DNA of 64,000 bases, from positions 124,001 to 188,000 of the forward strand of contig JARYIJ010000001.1 of the NCBI GenBank assembly GCA_029980465.1, written 5' to 3'. The notes beneath the pieces are model-generated. The model searched no databases. It worked only from the letters and a program-made list of their open reading frames with translations, and was not told the DNA's origin. The position numbers and the translations under genes were made by a program. This DNA is from Pseudolabrys sp. Lineage in GTDB: Bacteria > Pseudomonadota > Alphaproteobacteria > Rhizobiales > Xanthobacteraceae. Shown here in pieces: positions 1 to 21,029 of the stretch (positions are counted from its first letter, which is position 1; every line of letters begins with the position of its first letter).

Positions 1-674
1 ATAACGATGCCGCGGTTATGCGGCATGCGGCCCCGCCAACGCTGACGGCCGGCCTTGCCGATCGTCACGTTCATGTTGTCGGGGTTCGACACCGCGCCAA
101 TCGTCGCCATGCAGCGGCCGTTGACCAGGCGCTGTTCCGACGAGTTCAGGCGCAGGATGACGTAGTCGCCGTCGCGGCCGACGATCTGGACGTAGCTGCC
201 GGCCGAGCGCGCGATCTGGCCGCCCTTTCCGATCTTGAGCTCGACGTTGTGGACGATGGTGCCGACCGGAATGTTGGCGAGCGGCATCGCGTTGCCCGGC
301 TTTACGTCGGCATGCTCCGACGAAATCACGGTGTCGCCGACGCCCAGGCGCTGCGGCGCCAGGATGTAGGCGAGTTCGCCGTCGGCGTACTTGATGAGCG
401 CGATGAAGCCCGTACGGTTCGGATCGTACTCGAGACGCTCGACAGTCGCCGGCACGTCCTGCTTGGTGCGGCGGAAGTCGATGACGCGATAGGCGCGCTT
501 GTGACCACCGCCGCGGAACCGCGACGTGATGCGGCCGGTGTTGTTGCGACCCCCAGTCGAGCTCTTGCCTTCGGTCAGCGTCTTGACCGGCGCGCCCTTA
601 TAGAGCGCGGAGCGATCGATCGAGATCAGATGGCGCTGGCTCGGCGTCGTCGGGTTGTAGGTTTTGAGTGCCAT
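1..674 (-). CDS. rplB: 50S ribosomal protein L2 (partial, 3' end outside window)
   Basis: L2 is a primary 23S rRNA-binding protein near the peptidyl-transferase centre. The reading frame opens with [16 protein letters not shown], the usual alphaproteobacterial L2 N-terminus, and runs off the left edge after about 224 of roughly 278 expected residues. It follows rplW by 10 bp in the order S10-L3-L4-L23-L2, the conserved S10 operon. The missing part would contain the conserved C-terminal histidine. Assignment is certain from sequence and context. Confidence 0.97.
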   Translation of the reverse strand, partial: MALKTYNPTTPSQRHLISIDRSALYKGAPVKTLTEGKSSTGGRNNTGRITSRFRGGGHKRAYRVIDFRRTKQDVPATVERLEYDPNRTGFIALIKYADGELAYILAPQRLGVGDTVISSEHADVKPGNAMPLANIPVGTIVHNVELKIGKGGQIARSAGSYVQIVGRDGDYVILRLNSSEQRLVNGRCMATIGAVSNPDNMNVTIGKAGRQRWRGRMPHNRGIV

Positions 675-684
675 TCCCCGCTCC

Positions 685-984
685 TTACAGACCCGTCGTC
701 ACGTCGATCTTGTGGCCCTCTTCGAGGGTCACGATCGCACGCTTGCTGTCCGAGCGTTGCCCGGGACGGCCCTTGAACATCTTCTTCTTGCCTTCGCGCA
801 CCAGCGTGTTGACGCTCTTGACCTTGACGTCGAACAGCTTCTCGACCGCGTCCTTGATCTGCGGCTTGGTGGCGGTGGCGGCGACCTTGAAGGTCACCTT
901 GTTCTGCTCCGACGCGATCGTTGCCTTTTCGGTGATCACCGGGGCGAGAATGACGTCATAGTGGCGCGGATCGCTGGTGCTCAT
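685..984 (-). CDS. rplW: 50S ribosomal protein L23
   Basis: A 99-residue protein beginning [20 protein letters not shown]. The VITEK motif and the basic hairpin around residues 65-75 ([12 protein letters not shown]) are typical of L23, which lies at the exit tunnel and docks SRP and trigger factor. Its start codon overlaps the rplD stop (ATGA-type, 4 bp), so translation is probably coupled. Length is normal for the family. Confidence 0.97.
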   Translation of the reverse strand: MSTSDPRHYDVILAPVITEKATIASEQNKVTFKVAATATKPQIKDAVEKLFDVKVKSVNTLVREGKKKMFKGRPGQRSDSKRAIVTLEEGHKIDVTTGL

Positions 985-1601
985 TTGAAACGCGCCTCCA
1001 GCGCATCGAGTGCGGCCTTGGTCAGAACCAGCGTGCGGCGGCGCAGGATGTCGTAGACATTGATGCCCTGCACCGGCAGCACGTCGATATTCGGAATGTT
1101 ACGCGCGGCCGTGGCGAAACCGGCCTCGACCTCGGCGCCGTCAACGATCAACGCGTTGTCGAAACCGAGCTTGCCGAACTGGGCGCGCAACGCCTTGGTC
1201 TTGGCGTCCTTGACGCTCGCCTTGTCGAGCACGATCAACGTGCCGTCCTTGGCCTTCGACGACAGGGCGTGACGCAGCGCCAGCGCGCGAACCTTCTTGG
1301 GCAGGTCGGACGCATGGCTGCGCACGACCGGACCGAACGCCTTGCCGCCGCCGCGGAACTGCGGCGCGCTCTGCGCGCCGTGACGGGCGCCGCCGGTGCC
1401 CTTCTGGCGATACATCTTCTTCGTGGTGCGGTTGATCTCGCCCCGCATCTTGGTCTTGTGCGTGCCGCGCTGACGGCGCGCGAGCTGCCAGTTGATGCAG
1501 CGCTGGATCAGGTCGACGCGCGGCTCGAGGCCGAAGATATCCTTCGACAGCGTCGCCGTGCCCGACTCTTTACCCTCGAGGGTGGTGATCTTCAGTTCCA
1601 T
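981..1601 (-). CDS. rplD: 50S ribosomal protein L4
   Basis: A 206-residue L4/L1e protein that binds 23S rRNA and lines the exit tunnel. The basic loop around residues 50-90 ([23 protein letters not shown]) is the tunnel extension seen throughout the family. It starts 2 bp after the rplC stop and overlaps rplW. In gamma-proteobacteria L4 represses the S10 operon; no such leader can be assigned here. Confidence 0.97.
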   Translation of the reverse strand: MELKITTLEGKESGTATLSKDIFGLEPRVDLIQRCINWQLARRQRGTHKTKMRGEINRTTKKMYRQKGTGGARHGAQSAPQFRGGGKAFGPVVRSHASDLPKKVRALALRHALSSKAKDGTLIVLDKASVKDAKTKALRAQFGKLGFDNALIVDGAEVEAGFATAARNIPNIDVLPVQGINVYDILRRRTLVLTKAALDALEARFK

Positions 1602-1603
1602 GA

Positions 1604-2335
1604 TTAGGCCCCCGCCTGCGTTTCGGTGGGCGCGGCCGGTGCCGCAGCCGTGGCCTCTTCCGTCACGCGGAATTTGCCCGGCTTCGGCGCATCCTTCGGC
1701 AACGCCTTCTTGATGGCGTCGCGCACCAGGATCCAGCCGTTCTTCGAGCCCGGCACCGCGCCTTCGACCAGCACCAGGCCGCGCTCGACGTCGGTCTGCA
1801 CGACCTTGAGGTTGAGCGTGGTGACGCGGTCGACGCCGAGGTGGCCCGGCATCTTCTTGCCCTTGAAGGTCTTGCCCGGATCCTGACGGCCGCCGGTGCC
1901 GCCGATCGAGCGGTGCGAGATCGACACGCCGTGCGAGGCGCGAAGACCGCCGAAATTCCAGCGCTTCATGCCGCCGGCGAAGCCCTTACCGATCGAGGTG
2001 CCGGTGACGTCGACGAACTGGCCGACGACAAAATGATCGGCGGTGATCTCGGCGCCGACCGGGATCAGCGCATCGTCGCTGACGCGGAATTCCGCGACCT
2101 TGCGCTTCGGCTCGATGTTGATCTTGGCGAACGAGCCGCGGTCGGCCTTGCTCATATTGCCGGCGCGGCGCGGACCCGAGCCGAGCTGCAGGGCGACGTA
2201 GCCGTCCTTGTCCTTGGTGCGGTGACGCAGCACCTGGCACTGCGCGAGACGCAGCACCGTGACCGGCACGTGCTCGCCGGCGTCGGTGAACACCCGGGTC
2301 ATTCCGACCTTCTGCGCGATAACTCCGGAACGCAT
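1604..2335 (-). CDS. rplC: 50S ribosomal protein L3
   Basis: A 243-residue L3, longer than the E. coli protein because of an Ala/Pro/Thr-rich C-terminal tail ([18 protein letters not shown]) like that of other Rhizobiales. It starts [16 protein letters not shown]. The conserved loop reaching toward the peptidyl-transferase centre (about residues 140-160, [16 protein letters not shown]) is present, including the Gln that PrmB methylates in other bacteria. It lies between rpsJ and rplD in the S10 operon. Confidence 0.97.
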   Translation of the reverse strand: MRSGVIAQKVGMTRVFTDAGEHVPVTVLRLAQCQVLRHRTKDKDGYVALQLGSGPRRAGNMSKADRGSFAKINIEPKRKVAEFRVSDDALIPVGAEITADHFVVGQFVDVTGTSIGKGFAGGMKRWNFGGLRASHGVSISHRSIGGTGGRQDPGKTFKGKKMPGHLGVDRVTTLNLKVVQTDVERGLVLVEGAVPGSKNGWILVRDAIKKALPKDAPKPGKFRVTEEATAAAPAAPTETQAGA

Positions 2336-2348
2336 GATCTTTCCGCTC

Positions 2349-2657
2349 CTAGAGCTTGATCTCGACGTCGACGCCGGCGGCGAGATCGAGCTTCATCAAA
2401 GCGTCGACGGTCTGCGGCGTCGGATCGACGATGTCCAACAGGCGCTTGTGAGTGCGCATCTCGAATTGCTCGCGGCTCTTCTTGTCGACGTGCGGCGAAC
2501 GGTTGACCGTGAACTTCTCGATGCGGGTCGGCAGCGGAATCGGACCACGAACCTGAGCGCCGGTGCGCTTGGCCGTGTTCACGATCTCGCGGGTCGAAGC
2601 ATCAAGAACGCGATGGTCGAACGCCTTGAGCCGAATGCGGATATTCTGGCCGTTCAT
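2349..2657 (-). CDS. rpsJ: 30S ribosomal protein S10 / NusE
   Basis: A 102-residue S10 starting [16 protein letters not shown], with the conserved [20 protein letters not shown] segment. S10 is part of the 30S head and also acts as NusE in antitermination with NusB and NusG. It is the first gene of the S10 cluster, separated from tuf by a 108-bp gap that holds an 11-bp perfect hairpin. Confidence 0.97.
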   Translation of the reverse strand: MNGQNIRIRLKAFDHRVLDASTREIVNTAKRTGAQVRGPIPLPTRIEKFTVNRSPHVDKKSREQFEMRTHKRLLDIVDPTPQTVDALMKLDLAAGVDVEIKL

Positions 2658-2729
2658 CTTTTTTCTCTCGACCGCCTGGTCCGGCGCGAAGCCCGACGCG
2701 ACGACGTGAATTCACCCAATTGAGATGCT

Positions 2730-2755
2730 CGTGGCCGGGCTCGCGCCCGGCCACG
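2730..2755 (-). terminator. GC-rich hairpin between tuf and rpsJ
   Basis: Perfect 11-bp inverted repeat (arms 2730-2740 and 2745-2755, loop TCGC) just after the tuf stop codon. No T-run follows in the direction of transcription, so it is more likely an attenuator, RNA-processing site or mRNA stabiliser separating the str and S10 transcription units than a complete intrinsic terminator. Confidence 0.5.
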
Positions 2756-2765
2756 GTATGGTTCG

Positions 2766-3956
<1,191 letters not shown>

Positions 3957-3992
3957 CGGACTCTCCGTTCAGAACCTCTGTTATCCCGCCGC

Positions 3993-6068
<2,076 letters not shown>

Positions 6069-6101
6069 TTTGAAATCTGATCCCTGGAATGTTGTGCGCC
6101 G

Positions 6102-6581
<480 letters not shown>

Positions 6582-6653
6582 CTATCTCGTTCCTTTGCTC
6601 AGGCGATCCCGGACCTCGCTTGCTCGCCCGGGATAACCGTCGCTTCGCTCCGG

Positions 6654-7025
6654 TTACTTCGGACGCTTGGCGCCGTATTTCGAACGGCGCTGCTTACGGT
6701 TCTTGACGCCCTGCGTGTCGAGCACGCCGCGCAGGATGTGATAGCGGACGCCCGGAAGGTCCTTGACGCGGCCGCCGCGGATCATGACCACCGAGTGTTC
6801 CTGGAGATTGTGGCCCTCACCCGGGATGTAACCGATGACCTCGAAGCCATTGGTCAGGCGCACCTTGGCGACCTTGCGAAGCGCCGAGTTCGGCTTCTTC
6901 GGCGTCGTCGTGTAGACGCGGGTGCACACGCCGCGCTTCTGCGGCGAGCCTTGCAGCGCCGGCGCGGTGTTACGCGCCTTGAGCGGCTTGCGCGGGTTCG
7001 CAATCAACTGGTTGATCGTCGGCAT
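6654..7025 (-). CDS. rpsL: 30S ribosomal protein S12
   Basis: A 123-residue S12, first gene of the str operon, which controls decoding accuracy. The streptomycin-relevant loops [13 protein letters not shown] and [12 protein letters not shown] carry the wild-type lysines, and the Asp that RimO methylthiolates in other bacteria is present. The upstream promoter and leader are described separately. Confidence 0.98.
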   Translation of the reverse strand: MPTINQLIANPRKPLKARNTAPALQGSPQKRGVCTRVYTTTPKKPNSALRKVAKVRLTNGFEVIGYIPGEGHNLQEHSVVMIRGGRVKDLPGVRYHILRGVLDTQGVKNRKQRRSKYGAKRPK

Positions 7026-7280
7026 CGTTCGCCTTCGTGACCTTCGTTCGGGCTCGCACCCATCGTGTTTCGGGCTTGCGCCCCGGCATGTTCACGCGAG
7101 GTTCTTTATCCACGCGCAAAATGAAATCGCGCCATGCCTCATCCGCGGCATGGGCGCTCTTTCCTATCGAACGCTCGCGTGCCGCAAGGCGGCGCGACCG
7201 TCACTTTCAGAACTGACAAAGGCTGTCAGCGGCAGCGTCTGAGCTTCATTCGTCGAGGCGTTGCGACCATAAATCTCTAA

Positions 7281-7297
7281 ATAAGTCAGAGACTTAT
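7281..7297. repeat. Palindrome in the str operon leader
   Basis: Perfect inverted repeat ATAAGTC-AGA-GACTTAT. It is AT-rich against a GC-rich background and lies 53 bp downstream of the str -10 box and about 256 bp before rpsL. It could be a protein-binding site or a small hairpin in the leader transcript. Nothing else recognisable was found between it and rpsL. Confidence 0.45.
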
Positions 7298-7349
7298 CGT
7301 GCGGGCCGTTCCGATTGGCGAAGCTCACCGCCTGCCGAAAAGTGAACGG

Positions 7350-7378
7350 TATCTATCCGTGGGAATCGGGTTAGTCAA
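7350..7378 (-). promoter_or_regulatory. Predicted sigma70 promoter of the str operon
   Basis: On the minus strand, TTGACT (7373-7378) and TAGATA (7350-7355) are separated by exactly 17 bp, close to the housekeeping consensus. The leader to rpsL would be about 320 nt. Transcription would start just downstream of the terminator at 7429-7454, giving the ribosomal block its own promoter. Confidence 0.7.
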
Positions 7379-7428
7379 GTGTAGAAAACCCCGGAAAATC
7401 GAGGCTTTTGCCGCTTCGCCGAAAGACG

Positions 7429-7454
7429 AAGGGCCGCCCCGGAGGACGGCCCTT
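7429..7454 (-). terminator. Probable terminator upstream of the str promoter
   Basis: Hairpin with arms AAGGGCCG (7429-7436) and CGGCCCTT (7447-7454), extended by two further pairs after a mismatch. In the minus direction it is followed by a weak T-rich stretch (CGTCTTTCGG). It would end transcription of the SGNH-hydrolase gene, and lies just after the duplicated rpoC tail. Confidence 0.55.
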
Positions 7455-7480
7455 CTGAGCCATTTTAGCTGCGCCCGCTT

Positions 7481-7523
7481 ACCCGGCGGGCGGCAGCGCC
7501 GGGACTTCGGCCGGAGCCGGTTG
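7481..7523 (-). repeat. Partial copy of the rpoC 3' end
   Basis: These 43 bp match 8284-8326, the last codons of rpoC, with about three mismatches. On the minus strand the copy still reads [14 protein letters not shown] followed by a stop, matching the rpoC ending [15 protein letters not shown]. The SGNH-hydrolase gene lies between the two copies, so one gene's tail is present on both sides of an interposed gene. Confidence 0.75.
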
Positions 7524-7532
7524 CTCGCGTCC

Positions 7533-8123
7533 TCAATCCGGCTGCGAGCTTTGTCGACCCAGCCGGGACATGACTTTCGGCAGCAGGTAGCGCGCGATGG
7601 CAGCGTGGCCACTGGCGGTGAAATGATGCCCATCCGACGCGCGGTTGGCGAGCGCACCGGGAATGGCCTGCCACGGCGGCAGGATGATGAGCGCGATATG
7701 ACGGGCGCGCAGATGGGCCTTTATTTCCCTGATATAAGAGTCTTGGCGCCCCTTGAGCCCGGCTTTCCTGTCGTTCCCGTTGGCGCGATCCAGAATCACG
7801 ATCTGCGTCCCATCCGGCACGTCCGAGTCGATACGAGCCAGCATTCCCGCGCTTGTATCGCCGCCGACGCCGGCATTGATGACGTCCGCATCGATTCCCC
7901 GCGCGCGCAGAAGCGCCTGAAGTTGCGCCGGGAACGCTTGACTGACAGGCACCCCGCCGGCCCGTCGATGGCCGATGCCCCTTCCATGGACGTTGTCCGC
8001 GCCGATCGCCACGATGACGACGGGCCTGGCAAGGGCTTCGCTGAAGGCTCCGAACACTGCTCCAAGCAGGCAGACAACCAGTGCTCGGGTCAGGAAGATT
8101 CGCCAGAACGGACGAGGGCCCAT
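7533..8123 (-). CDS. SGNH/GDSL-hydrolase-like secreted protein, nucleophile Ser replaced
   Basis: A 196-residue protein with an N-terminal hydrophobic signal or anchor (about residues 9-32). SGNH blocks can be followed: block I AIGADNVHGRG (39-49), block II NAGVGGDT (83-90), block III GND (116-118) and block V DGHH (164-167) with the usual Asp and His. In related proteins block I reads GDS or GAS; here residue 43 is Asp, so the catalytic Ser appears missing. An AGGAGG Shine-Dalgarno lies 8 bp before the ATG. It follows the rpoC terminator and is flanked by copies of the rpoC tail, which suggests insertion. Activity is uncertain. Confidence 0.7.
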   Translation of the reverse strand: MGPRPFWRIFLTRALVVCLLGAVFGAFSEALARPVVIVAIGADNVHGRGIGHRRAGGVPVSQAFPAQLQALLRARGIDADVINAGVGGDTSAGMLARIDSDVPDGTQIVILDRANGNDRKAGLKGRQDSYIREIKAHLRARHIALIILPPWQAIPGALANRASDGHHFTASGHAAIARYLLPKVMSRLGRQSSQPD

Positions 8124-8225
8124 GAAACCGTCCTCCTGTGTCGTGCAGAAATTAGACGGGTTCCGGATCGTTTGTCATCCTGCTCCGCCGCCGCTTTCCG
8201 CATTCGCTTCAGACGTCACGCAAAC

Positions 8226-8257
8226 AAAAAAAGGCCGCGCTCGCGGCGCGGCCTTTT
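8226..8257 (-). terminator. Intrinsic terminator of rpoBC
   Basis: Perfect 12-bp stem (8229-8240 with 8246-8257, loop TCGCG), followed in the minus direction by a run of seven T. It lies 24 bp after the rpoC stop codon and is a textbook rho-independent terminator. Confidence 0.9.
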
Positions 8258-8281
8258 CATTCGTTGGTTTGAAGCGTGCGA

Positions 8282-12496
<4,215 letters not shown>

Positions 12497-12589
12497 CGTC
12501 TTCTCCTCGACCGGGGACCGCCAATCCCCACCTGTCGTTGAAATCTGTGGAACGCGGAGCGGACCCTGTCCGCTCCGCCGAACGCGTGG

Positions 12590-16711
<4,122 letters not shown>

Positions 16712-16946
16712 TCGTCTCTCTCTAATAGATGCGAACACCGGCAGCGGCAGCGATTCTCTCAAGAGCCGCAATCCATCGCGACTTTTGAGACAAGCGCCCT
16801 GCTGCCTCGTTCTATGTCCAAACCCGGGCTGCGCGCCCGAACGCCGCACTCTTCGCTTCGCCGTGCGCGGGGCTACTTGCCGCACTGCCCGCCGCCGGCT
16901 CTGCTTCGCCTCCGCTCCGGATTGCACCCGGAGCCGCTCAATTGTT

Positions 16947-16975
16947 GGAGTCCCGGGCGCGCCGCCCGGAACTCC
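16947..16975 (-). promoter_or_regulatory. Hairpin in the rplL-rpoB intergenic gap
   Basis: Inverted repeat: inner 7-bp arms CCGGGCG/CGCCCGG (16953-16959 and 16963-16969, loop CGC), outer 5-bp arms GGAGT/ACTCC, with a small mismatched bulge. It lies 17 bp after the rplL stop with no T-run. By analogy with the rplL-rpoB attenuator and RNase III site of enterobacteria, it may set the ratio of L7/L12 to RNA polymerase mRNA. Confidence 0.5.
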
Positions 16976-16992
16976 ACTTAGATAGTCACGCC

Positions 16993-17370
16993 TTACTTCA
17001 ACTCAACCTTGGCGCCGACCTTCTCAAGGGTGGCCTTGATCTTGTCGGCCTCTTCCTTGGCGACGCCCTCCTTGACCGTCTTCGGCGCGCCCTCGACCAG
17101 ATCCTTGGCCTCCTTGAGGCCGAGACCGGTCAGCGCACGCACTTCCTTGATCACCTCGATCTTCTTGTCGCCAGCGGCGGCGAGGACCACGGTGAACTCG
17201 GTCTTCTCTTCCGCAGCGGCAGCGCCGCCGGCCGCGGCCGGGCCAGCTGCAACTGCAACAGCAGCAGCAGCGGAGACGCCCCACTTCTCCTCGAGCATCT
17301 TGGCGAGGTCCGCCGCTTCGAGGACGGTCAGGGTCGACAGCTCGTCGACGATTTTCTGGAGATCAGCCAT
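16993..17370 (-). CDS. rplL: 50S ribosomal protein L7/L12
   Basis: A 125-residue L7/L12 with an N-terminal dimerisation region ([20 protein letters not shown]), an Ala/Gly-rich hinge (about residues 35-55) and the C-terminal domain [20 protein letters not shown] that recruits translational GTPases. It lies 40 bp after rplJ. Confidence 0.98.
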   Translation of the reverse strand: MADLQKIVDELSTLTVLEAADLAKMLEEKWGVSAAAAVAVAAGPAAAGGAAAAEEKTEFTVVLAAAGDKKIEVIKEVRALTGLGLKEAKDLVEGAPKTVKEGVAKEEADKIKATLEKVGAKVELK

Positions 17371-17410
17371 TATCTTTCCTCAAGTCCTATTGGTTCGAAC
17401 CAGTTTCAAA

Positions 17411-17929
17411 TCACGCCGCAGCGCCCTTGGCGGAATAGGCCTGCACGACGCGCGCCACCTTGGCGGCCGGCGCATTGGTGAGCTGGGCGATCTTGGTCGC
17501 CGGAGCCTGGATCAGGCCGACGATCTTGGCGCGCAGTTCATCCAGCGACGGCAGCGACGCGAGCGCCTTGACGGCGTTCGGGTCGAGCGCGGTCTTGCCC
17601 ATCGACCCGCCGAGAATGACGAACTGCTCGTTCGCCTTGGCGAAATCGGTGGCGACCTTCGGCGCGGCAACCGGATCGCCTGAATAGGCGAGCACGGTCG
17701 GACCCTTGAGCAGGTCCGAAATCACTGCCGCGTCGGTATCCTTGAGAGCGATTTTGGCGAGACGGTTTTTCGCGACTTTCACCTTGGCGCCCGCCTGCCG
17801 CATCTGCGTCCGCAGTTGCTGCATCTGGGCCACGGTGAGGCCGCTATAGTGCGCCACCACGACGACGGACGAGGCCTTGAAAACCCCGTTCAGCTCGGTG
17901 ATGGCGTCCTGTTTAGCCGCTCGATCCAC
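17411..17929 (-). CDS. rplJ: 50S ribosomal protein L10
   Basis: L10 anchors the L7/L12 stalk. I chose the GTG start at 17929 ([14 protein letters not shown]), which gives 172 residues, the usual size, and has an AAGAG Shine-Dalgarno just upstream. An ATG 18 codons further up would add a tail not seen in the family. The conserved [18 protein letters not shown] and KNRLAKIA segments are present. In other bacteria L10-(L12) binds the leader to repress translation. Confidence 0.93.
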   Translation of the reverse strand: MDRAAKQDAITELNGVFKASSVVVVAHYSGLTVAQMQQLRTQMRQAGAKVKVAKNRLAKIALKDTDAAVISDLLKGPTVLAYSGDPVAAPKVATDFAKANEQFVILGGSMGKTALDPNAVKALASLPSLDELRAKIVGLIQAPATKIAQLTNAPAAKVARVVQAYSAKGAAA

Positions 17930-18386
17930 TGCAAGCTCTTTCGGTTTGGCGGTCCGCACGCTTGACGGAGCCGCCGGTTGCAACGACCGCTCCGCTCGAG
18001 TTCACGCGAACCGGGGCAGGAACGGCACTCAAGAAGCCTGCCCCCTGACACGGCATGGGCCGGATCAGGTCTCCGAGGTTCGAACCGATAGGACCCTCAA
18101 CATGAGCGTCCGACACAGTCTTCATCCCCGTCTGTGCTGGCCCCGCATCGGCCCGATCTGCTTTCGCAGAACGGGTGCAGGTTTAAGCGTTAGCCTCGCG
18201 GCCTCGGCACCGGCAGTCTCGGACAGGTTGGCCGCACCGGACTTCCGGTTTGGCCGCACATCCCTCGATCGCAATCCGGTCTGCCTTTCAGATTGATCCC
18301 AGAGGATGTCTAAAAGGAGCTCCCGATTACTGTTTTAGGGACGCGCAAAGGCGCGCCGTCGTTAGGCCGGCACGCCTGTGCATACC
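17930..18386 (-). promoter_or_regulatory. Long rplJ leader (candidate L10 autoregulation region)
   Basis: About 450 nt separate the predicted promoter from the rplJ start. The stretch has no convincing gene and contains several GC-rich inverted segments, for example around 18150-18290. Long L10 leaders that bind L10-L12 are widespread in bacteria, so that role is inferred from position. I could not align it confidently to the L10-leader consensus. Confidence 0.4.
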
Positions 18387-18415
18387 CATCTAGAGCGTTC
18401 ACGCCCTCTTGCCAA
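18387..18415 (-). promoter_or_regulatory. Predicted sigma70 promoter for rplJL-rpoBC
   Basis: Minus-strand TTGGCA (18410-18415) and TAGATG (18387-18392) with 17-bp spacing, placed between the rplA terminator and the rplJ leader. The -10 match is moderate. A promoter is expected here because the terminator at 18514-18545 would otherwise cut rplJ off from rplKA. Confidence 0.5.
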
Positions 18416-18513
18416 GGGGAAAATCATGGCAATTCCGGGGAGTTCCACCGAAAACGCCTGCCAGCTACCGCACGAGGCCGTCGAAATCGTTCCGGCAAGA
18501 ACAAAACAACAAG

Positions 18514-18545
18514 AAAAAAAAGCCCGGCGTCGCCGCCGGGCCTTT
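18514..18545 (-). terminator. Intrinsic terminator after rplA
   Basis: Stem GCCCGGCG/CGCCGGGC (18522-18529 with 18534-18541), followed in the minus direction by a run of eight T. It lies 21 bp after the rplA stop and divides rplKA from rplJL-rpoBC. Confidence 0.88.
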
Positions 18546-18566
18546 GATGCTCGTGCAAAAGCCGTC

Positions 18567-19268
18567 TCAGCCCTGCGCGCTGAACAATGTCGCGGGGTCG
18601 ATCTTGAGGCCCGGCCCCATGGTTGAGGACAACGACACACGGTTGATGTAGTGGCCCTTGGCTCCCGGCGGCTTTGCCTTCTGCACCGCGTCAGCGAACG
18701 CCTTGATGTTCTCGACGAGCTTGTCCTCCGAGAACGAGGCCTTGCCGACGCCAGCCTGTACGATGCCGGCCTTCTCGACCCGGAACTCGACCGAGCCGCC
18801 CTTGGCGCCTTTGACGGCGGTGGTGACATCCATCGTCACCGTGCCCACCTTCGGGTTCGGCATGATGCCGCGCGGGCCGAGTACCTTACCGAGACGGCCG
18901 ACCAGCGGCATCATGTCCGGCGTGGCGATGCAGCGGTCGAAGTCGATTTCGCCCTTGCCGACCTTCTCGACCAAATCTTCAGCGCCGACGACATCGGCGC
19001 CGGCCGCCTTGGCCTCGTCCGCCTTGGCACCGCGCGCGAACACGCCGACGCGCAGGGTACGGCCCGAGCCGTTCGGCAGCGTCACGACGCCACGGACCAT
19101 CTGGTCGGCGTGAGTCGGATCGACGCCGAGATTCATCGCGATCTCGATGGTCTCGTCGAACTTCGCCTTGGCGCGTTCCTTGACCATCTTGACGGCGTCG
19201 GTGAGCGAATAGGCCTTCGCGGGGTCCACGCCCTCACGGATCGCCTTCATACGTTTTCCGTTTGCCAT
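18567..19268 (-). CDS. rplA: 50S ribosomal protein L1
   Basis: A 233-residue L1 of the ribosomal E-site stalk, starting [16 protein letters not shown]. The signature [16 protein letters not shown] and PNPKVGTVT segments are present. It starts 5 bp after rplK, and in E. coli the two form one operon repressed by L1. The ATG is preceded by the short rplK gap only, so translational coupling is likely. Confidence 0.98.
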   Translation of the reverse strand: MANGKRMKAIREGVDPAKAYSLTDAVKMVKERAKAKFDETIEIAMNLGVDPTHADQMVRGVVTLPNGSGRTLRVGVFARGAKADEAKAAGADVVGAEDLVEKVGKGEIDFDRCIATPDMMPLVGRLGKVLGPRGIMPNPKVGTVTMDVTTAVKGAKGGSVEFRVEKAGIVQAGVGKASFSEDKLVENIKAFADAVQKAKPPGAKGHYINRVSLSSTMGPGLKIDPATLFSAQG

Positions 19269-19273
19269 GGGCG

Positions 19274-19702
19274 TTACTCCACCACCTCAAGGCCCATCGA
19301 GCGAGCCGAGCCTTCGATCATCTTCATCGCCGCCTCGATATCGTGGGCGTTGAGATCCTTCATCTTCTGCTGGGCGATTTCCTTGACCTGGGCCTTGGTG
19401 ACCTTGCCGGCCTTGTCGCGGCCCGGCGTCTTGGAGCCGCTTTGCAGATTGGCGGCCTTCTTGAGGAAGTAGGACACCGGCGGCGTCTTCATCTCGAAGG
19501 TGAAGGAGCGGTCCTGATACGTGGTGATGATCACCGGGATCGGGATGCCCTTCTCCATCTTCTGGGTCTGCGCGTTGAACGCCTTGCAGAACTCCATGAT
19601 GTTGAGACCGCGCTGACCGAGCGCGGGCCCGATCGGCGGCGCCGGATTGGCGTTGCCGGCCGGCACCTGCAATTTGAGGAATCCAGTCACTTTCTTTGCC
19701 AT
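19274..19702 (-). CDS. rplK: 50S ribosomal protein L11
   Basis: A 142-residue L11 of the GTPase-associated centre, starting [16 protein letters not shown]. The N-terminal proline-rich turn ([14 protein letters not shown]) and C-terminal rRNA-binding domain are normal. It is the target of PrmA methylation and of stringent-response and thiopeptide effects in other bacteria. It is followed by rplA and separated from nusG by a palindromic repeat. Confidence 0.98.
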   Translation of the reverse strand: MAKKVTGFLKLQVPAGNANPAPPIGPALGQRGLNIMEFCKAFNAQTQKMEKGIPIPVIITTYQDRSFTFEMKTPPVSYFLKKAANLQSGSKTPGRDKAGKVTKAQVKEIAQQKMKDLNAHDIEAAMKMIEGSARSMGLEVVE

Positions 19703-19769
19703 TTACTCTCTCCGTTAGTGGTGCGGATGTTGACGGTTGGCGACCGCCTCACCTCCCACGCCTCTTCTC

Positions 19770-19898
19770 CCTCTCCCCGTAAACGGGGAGAGGGTCGGGG
19801 TGAGGGGCATTTGCAGTTGCCGTGCCTCAAGCGAGGCCCCCTCACCCGCCATCCTCGCTACGCTCGGATGGCGACCTCTCCCCGTGTACGGGGAGAGG
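19770..19898. repeat. Intergenic palindromic repeat (CTCTCCCCG type)
   Basis: Two related palindromes, CCCTCTCCCCG/CGGGGAGAGGG at 19770-19794 and CCTCTCCCCG/CGGGGAGAGG at 19875-19898, flank an inverted CCATCC/GGATGG hairpin (19849-19871). The halves are roughly inverted copies of each other. This dispersed GC-rich repeat type is familiar from Bradyrhizobium-like genomes. It sits between nusG and rplK without disrupting either. Confidence 0.8.
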
Positions 19899-19906
19899 TT
19901 AGTTCT

Positions 19907-20485
19907 TCATAGCTTCTCCACCTGCCCGAACTCCAGCTCGACCGGCGTGGCGCGGCCGAAGATCGACACCGCGACCTTCACGCGCGAACGTGCCTCGTCG
20001 ACTTCCTCCACAGTGCCGTTGAACGATGCGAATGGGCCGTCCGACACGCGGACCTGCTCGCCGACCTCGAACGAGATCGACGGCTTCGGGCGCTCGACGC
20101 CCTCCTGCACCTGCTGGAGGATGTGCTGCGCCTCCGCTTCCGAAATCGGCATTGGTTTCTTGTCGGCGCCGAGGAAGCCGGTGACCTTCGGCGTGTTCTT
20201 GATGAGATGGTAGACCTCGTCGGTCAGGTCCATCTTCACCAGCACGTAGCCTGGGAAGAACTTGCGCTCGGTCTCGACCTTGCGGCCGCGGCGCGCCTCG
20301 GTGACCTTCTCCTTCGGCACGAGCACCTCGTCGATGTGCTCGCCGAGGCCACGCTGCTTGGCCTGCTCGCGGATCGACTCCGCGACCTTGTTCTCGAAGT
20401 TCGAGTAGGCATGGACGATATACCAGCGCTTCGGCTTGCCGTTCGCAGCCGGCGCGGTCGTGGTGGTCGTCGCGGTCTCGCTCAT
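19907..20485 (-). CDS. nusG: Transcription termination/antitermination protein NusG
   Basis: 192 residues from the ATG at 20485 (MSETATTTTTAPAANG). The NGN domain (KRWYIVHAYSNFENKVA) is followed by the KOW motif (GEQVRVSDGPFASFNGTVEEVD). NusG couples RNA polymerase to Rho, ribosomes and NusE. An in-frame ATG 14 codons upstream is less likely because family members start near MSE/MA. It lies 25 bp after secE in the expected order. Confidence 0.96.
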   Translation of the reverse strand: MSETATTTTTAPAANGKPKRWYIVHAYSNFENKVAESIREQAKQRGLGEHIDEVLVPKEKVTEARRGRKVETERKFFPGYVLVKMDLTDEVYHLIKNTPKVTGFLGADKKPMPISEAEAQHILQQVQEGVERPKPSISFEVGEQVRVSDGPFASFNGTVEEVDEARSRVKVAVSIFGRATPVELEFGQVEKL

Positions 20486-20510
20486 CGAATTCAATCCGGA
20501 TTCCTGATCG

Positions 20511-20708
20511 TCAGCTGCCAATGCCAAGCACGAATGTCACGAAGACGCGGATCACCTGGTCGGCCAGCATGAAGAAGATCGACGCGATCGCCACCATGAC
20601 GAATACCATCACGGTGGTGATCATGGTTTCGCGGCGCGACGGCCAGGTGACCTTGTTCACCTCGGTGCGCACTTCCTGGAGAAACTTGAACGGTGACGTC
20701 CGTGCCAT
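20511..20708 (-). CDS. secE: Preprotein translocase subunit SecE
   Basis: A 65-residue, single-membrane-span SecE typical of alphaproteobacteria. It contains the amphipathic segment FLQEVRTEVNKVTWPSRRET and one hydrophobic helix (about residues 30-62). It is part of the SecYEG channel and lies between tRNA-Trp and nusG, the canonical neighbourhood. Confidence 0.96.
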   Translation of the reverse strand: MARTSPFKFLQEVRTEVNKVTWPSRRETMITTVMVFVMVAIASIFFMLADQVIRVFVTFVLGIGS

Positions 20709-20798
20709 GTCTTAAATACCGAGTCCTCATCTAGTCACTGCCGCCGCAGGATGCTGGCGCCGGCCGGAAGAATCCGAGCCGGAGCCCTGCCCTATCCG

Positions 20799-20874
20799 TG
20801 GCAGGAGTGGAGGGACTCGAACCCCCAACCCCCGGTTTTGGAGACCGGTGCTCTAGCCATTGAGCTACACTCCT
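20799..20874 (-). tRNA. tRNA-Trp (anticodon CCA)
   Basis: A 76-nt cloverleaf with acceptor AGGAGTG/CACTCCT, anticodon loop CTCCAAA containing CCA, T-arm GGTTCGAGTCC and encoded 3' CCA. It precedes secE, as in most proteobacteria. Confidence 0.95.
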
Positions 20875-21029
20875 CCAGAAGCGGCTACGGCGGAGCATAA
20901 ATGCTCCGCCGCGGGCGTGTTCATGCACCATAGGAATACGGTTTGCAAGCTTTTCCGCACGCACTTGGTTGACTTGGAAGGGTGGCCTCCCCATAAACGC
21001 GCCGAATTCTCGTGGCACGCCGCGGGGAT

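Noticed and set aside
16712..16927. N-terminal extension of rpoB by 72 codons
   Set aside because: The family N-terminus begins at [15 protein letters not shown]; the extra part covers a leader region and is basic, low-information sequence.
18378..18626. 82-codon plus-strand frame between rplA and rplJ
   Set aside because: It runs across the rplA terminator and into the rplA 3' end on the opposite strand. There is no Shine-Dalgarno and no recognisable protein.
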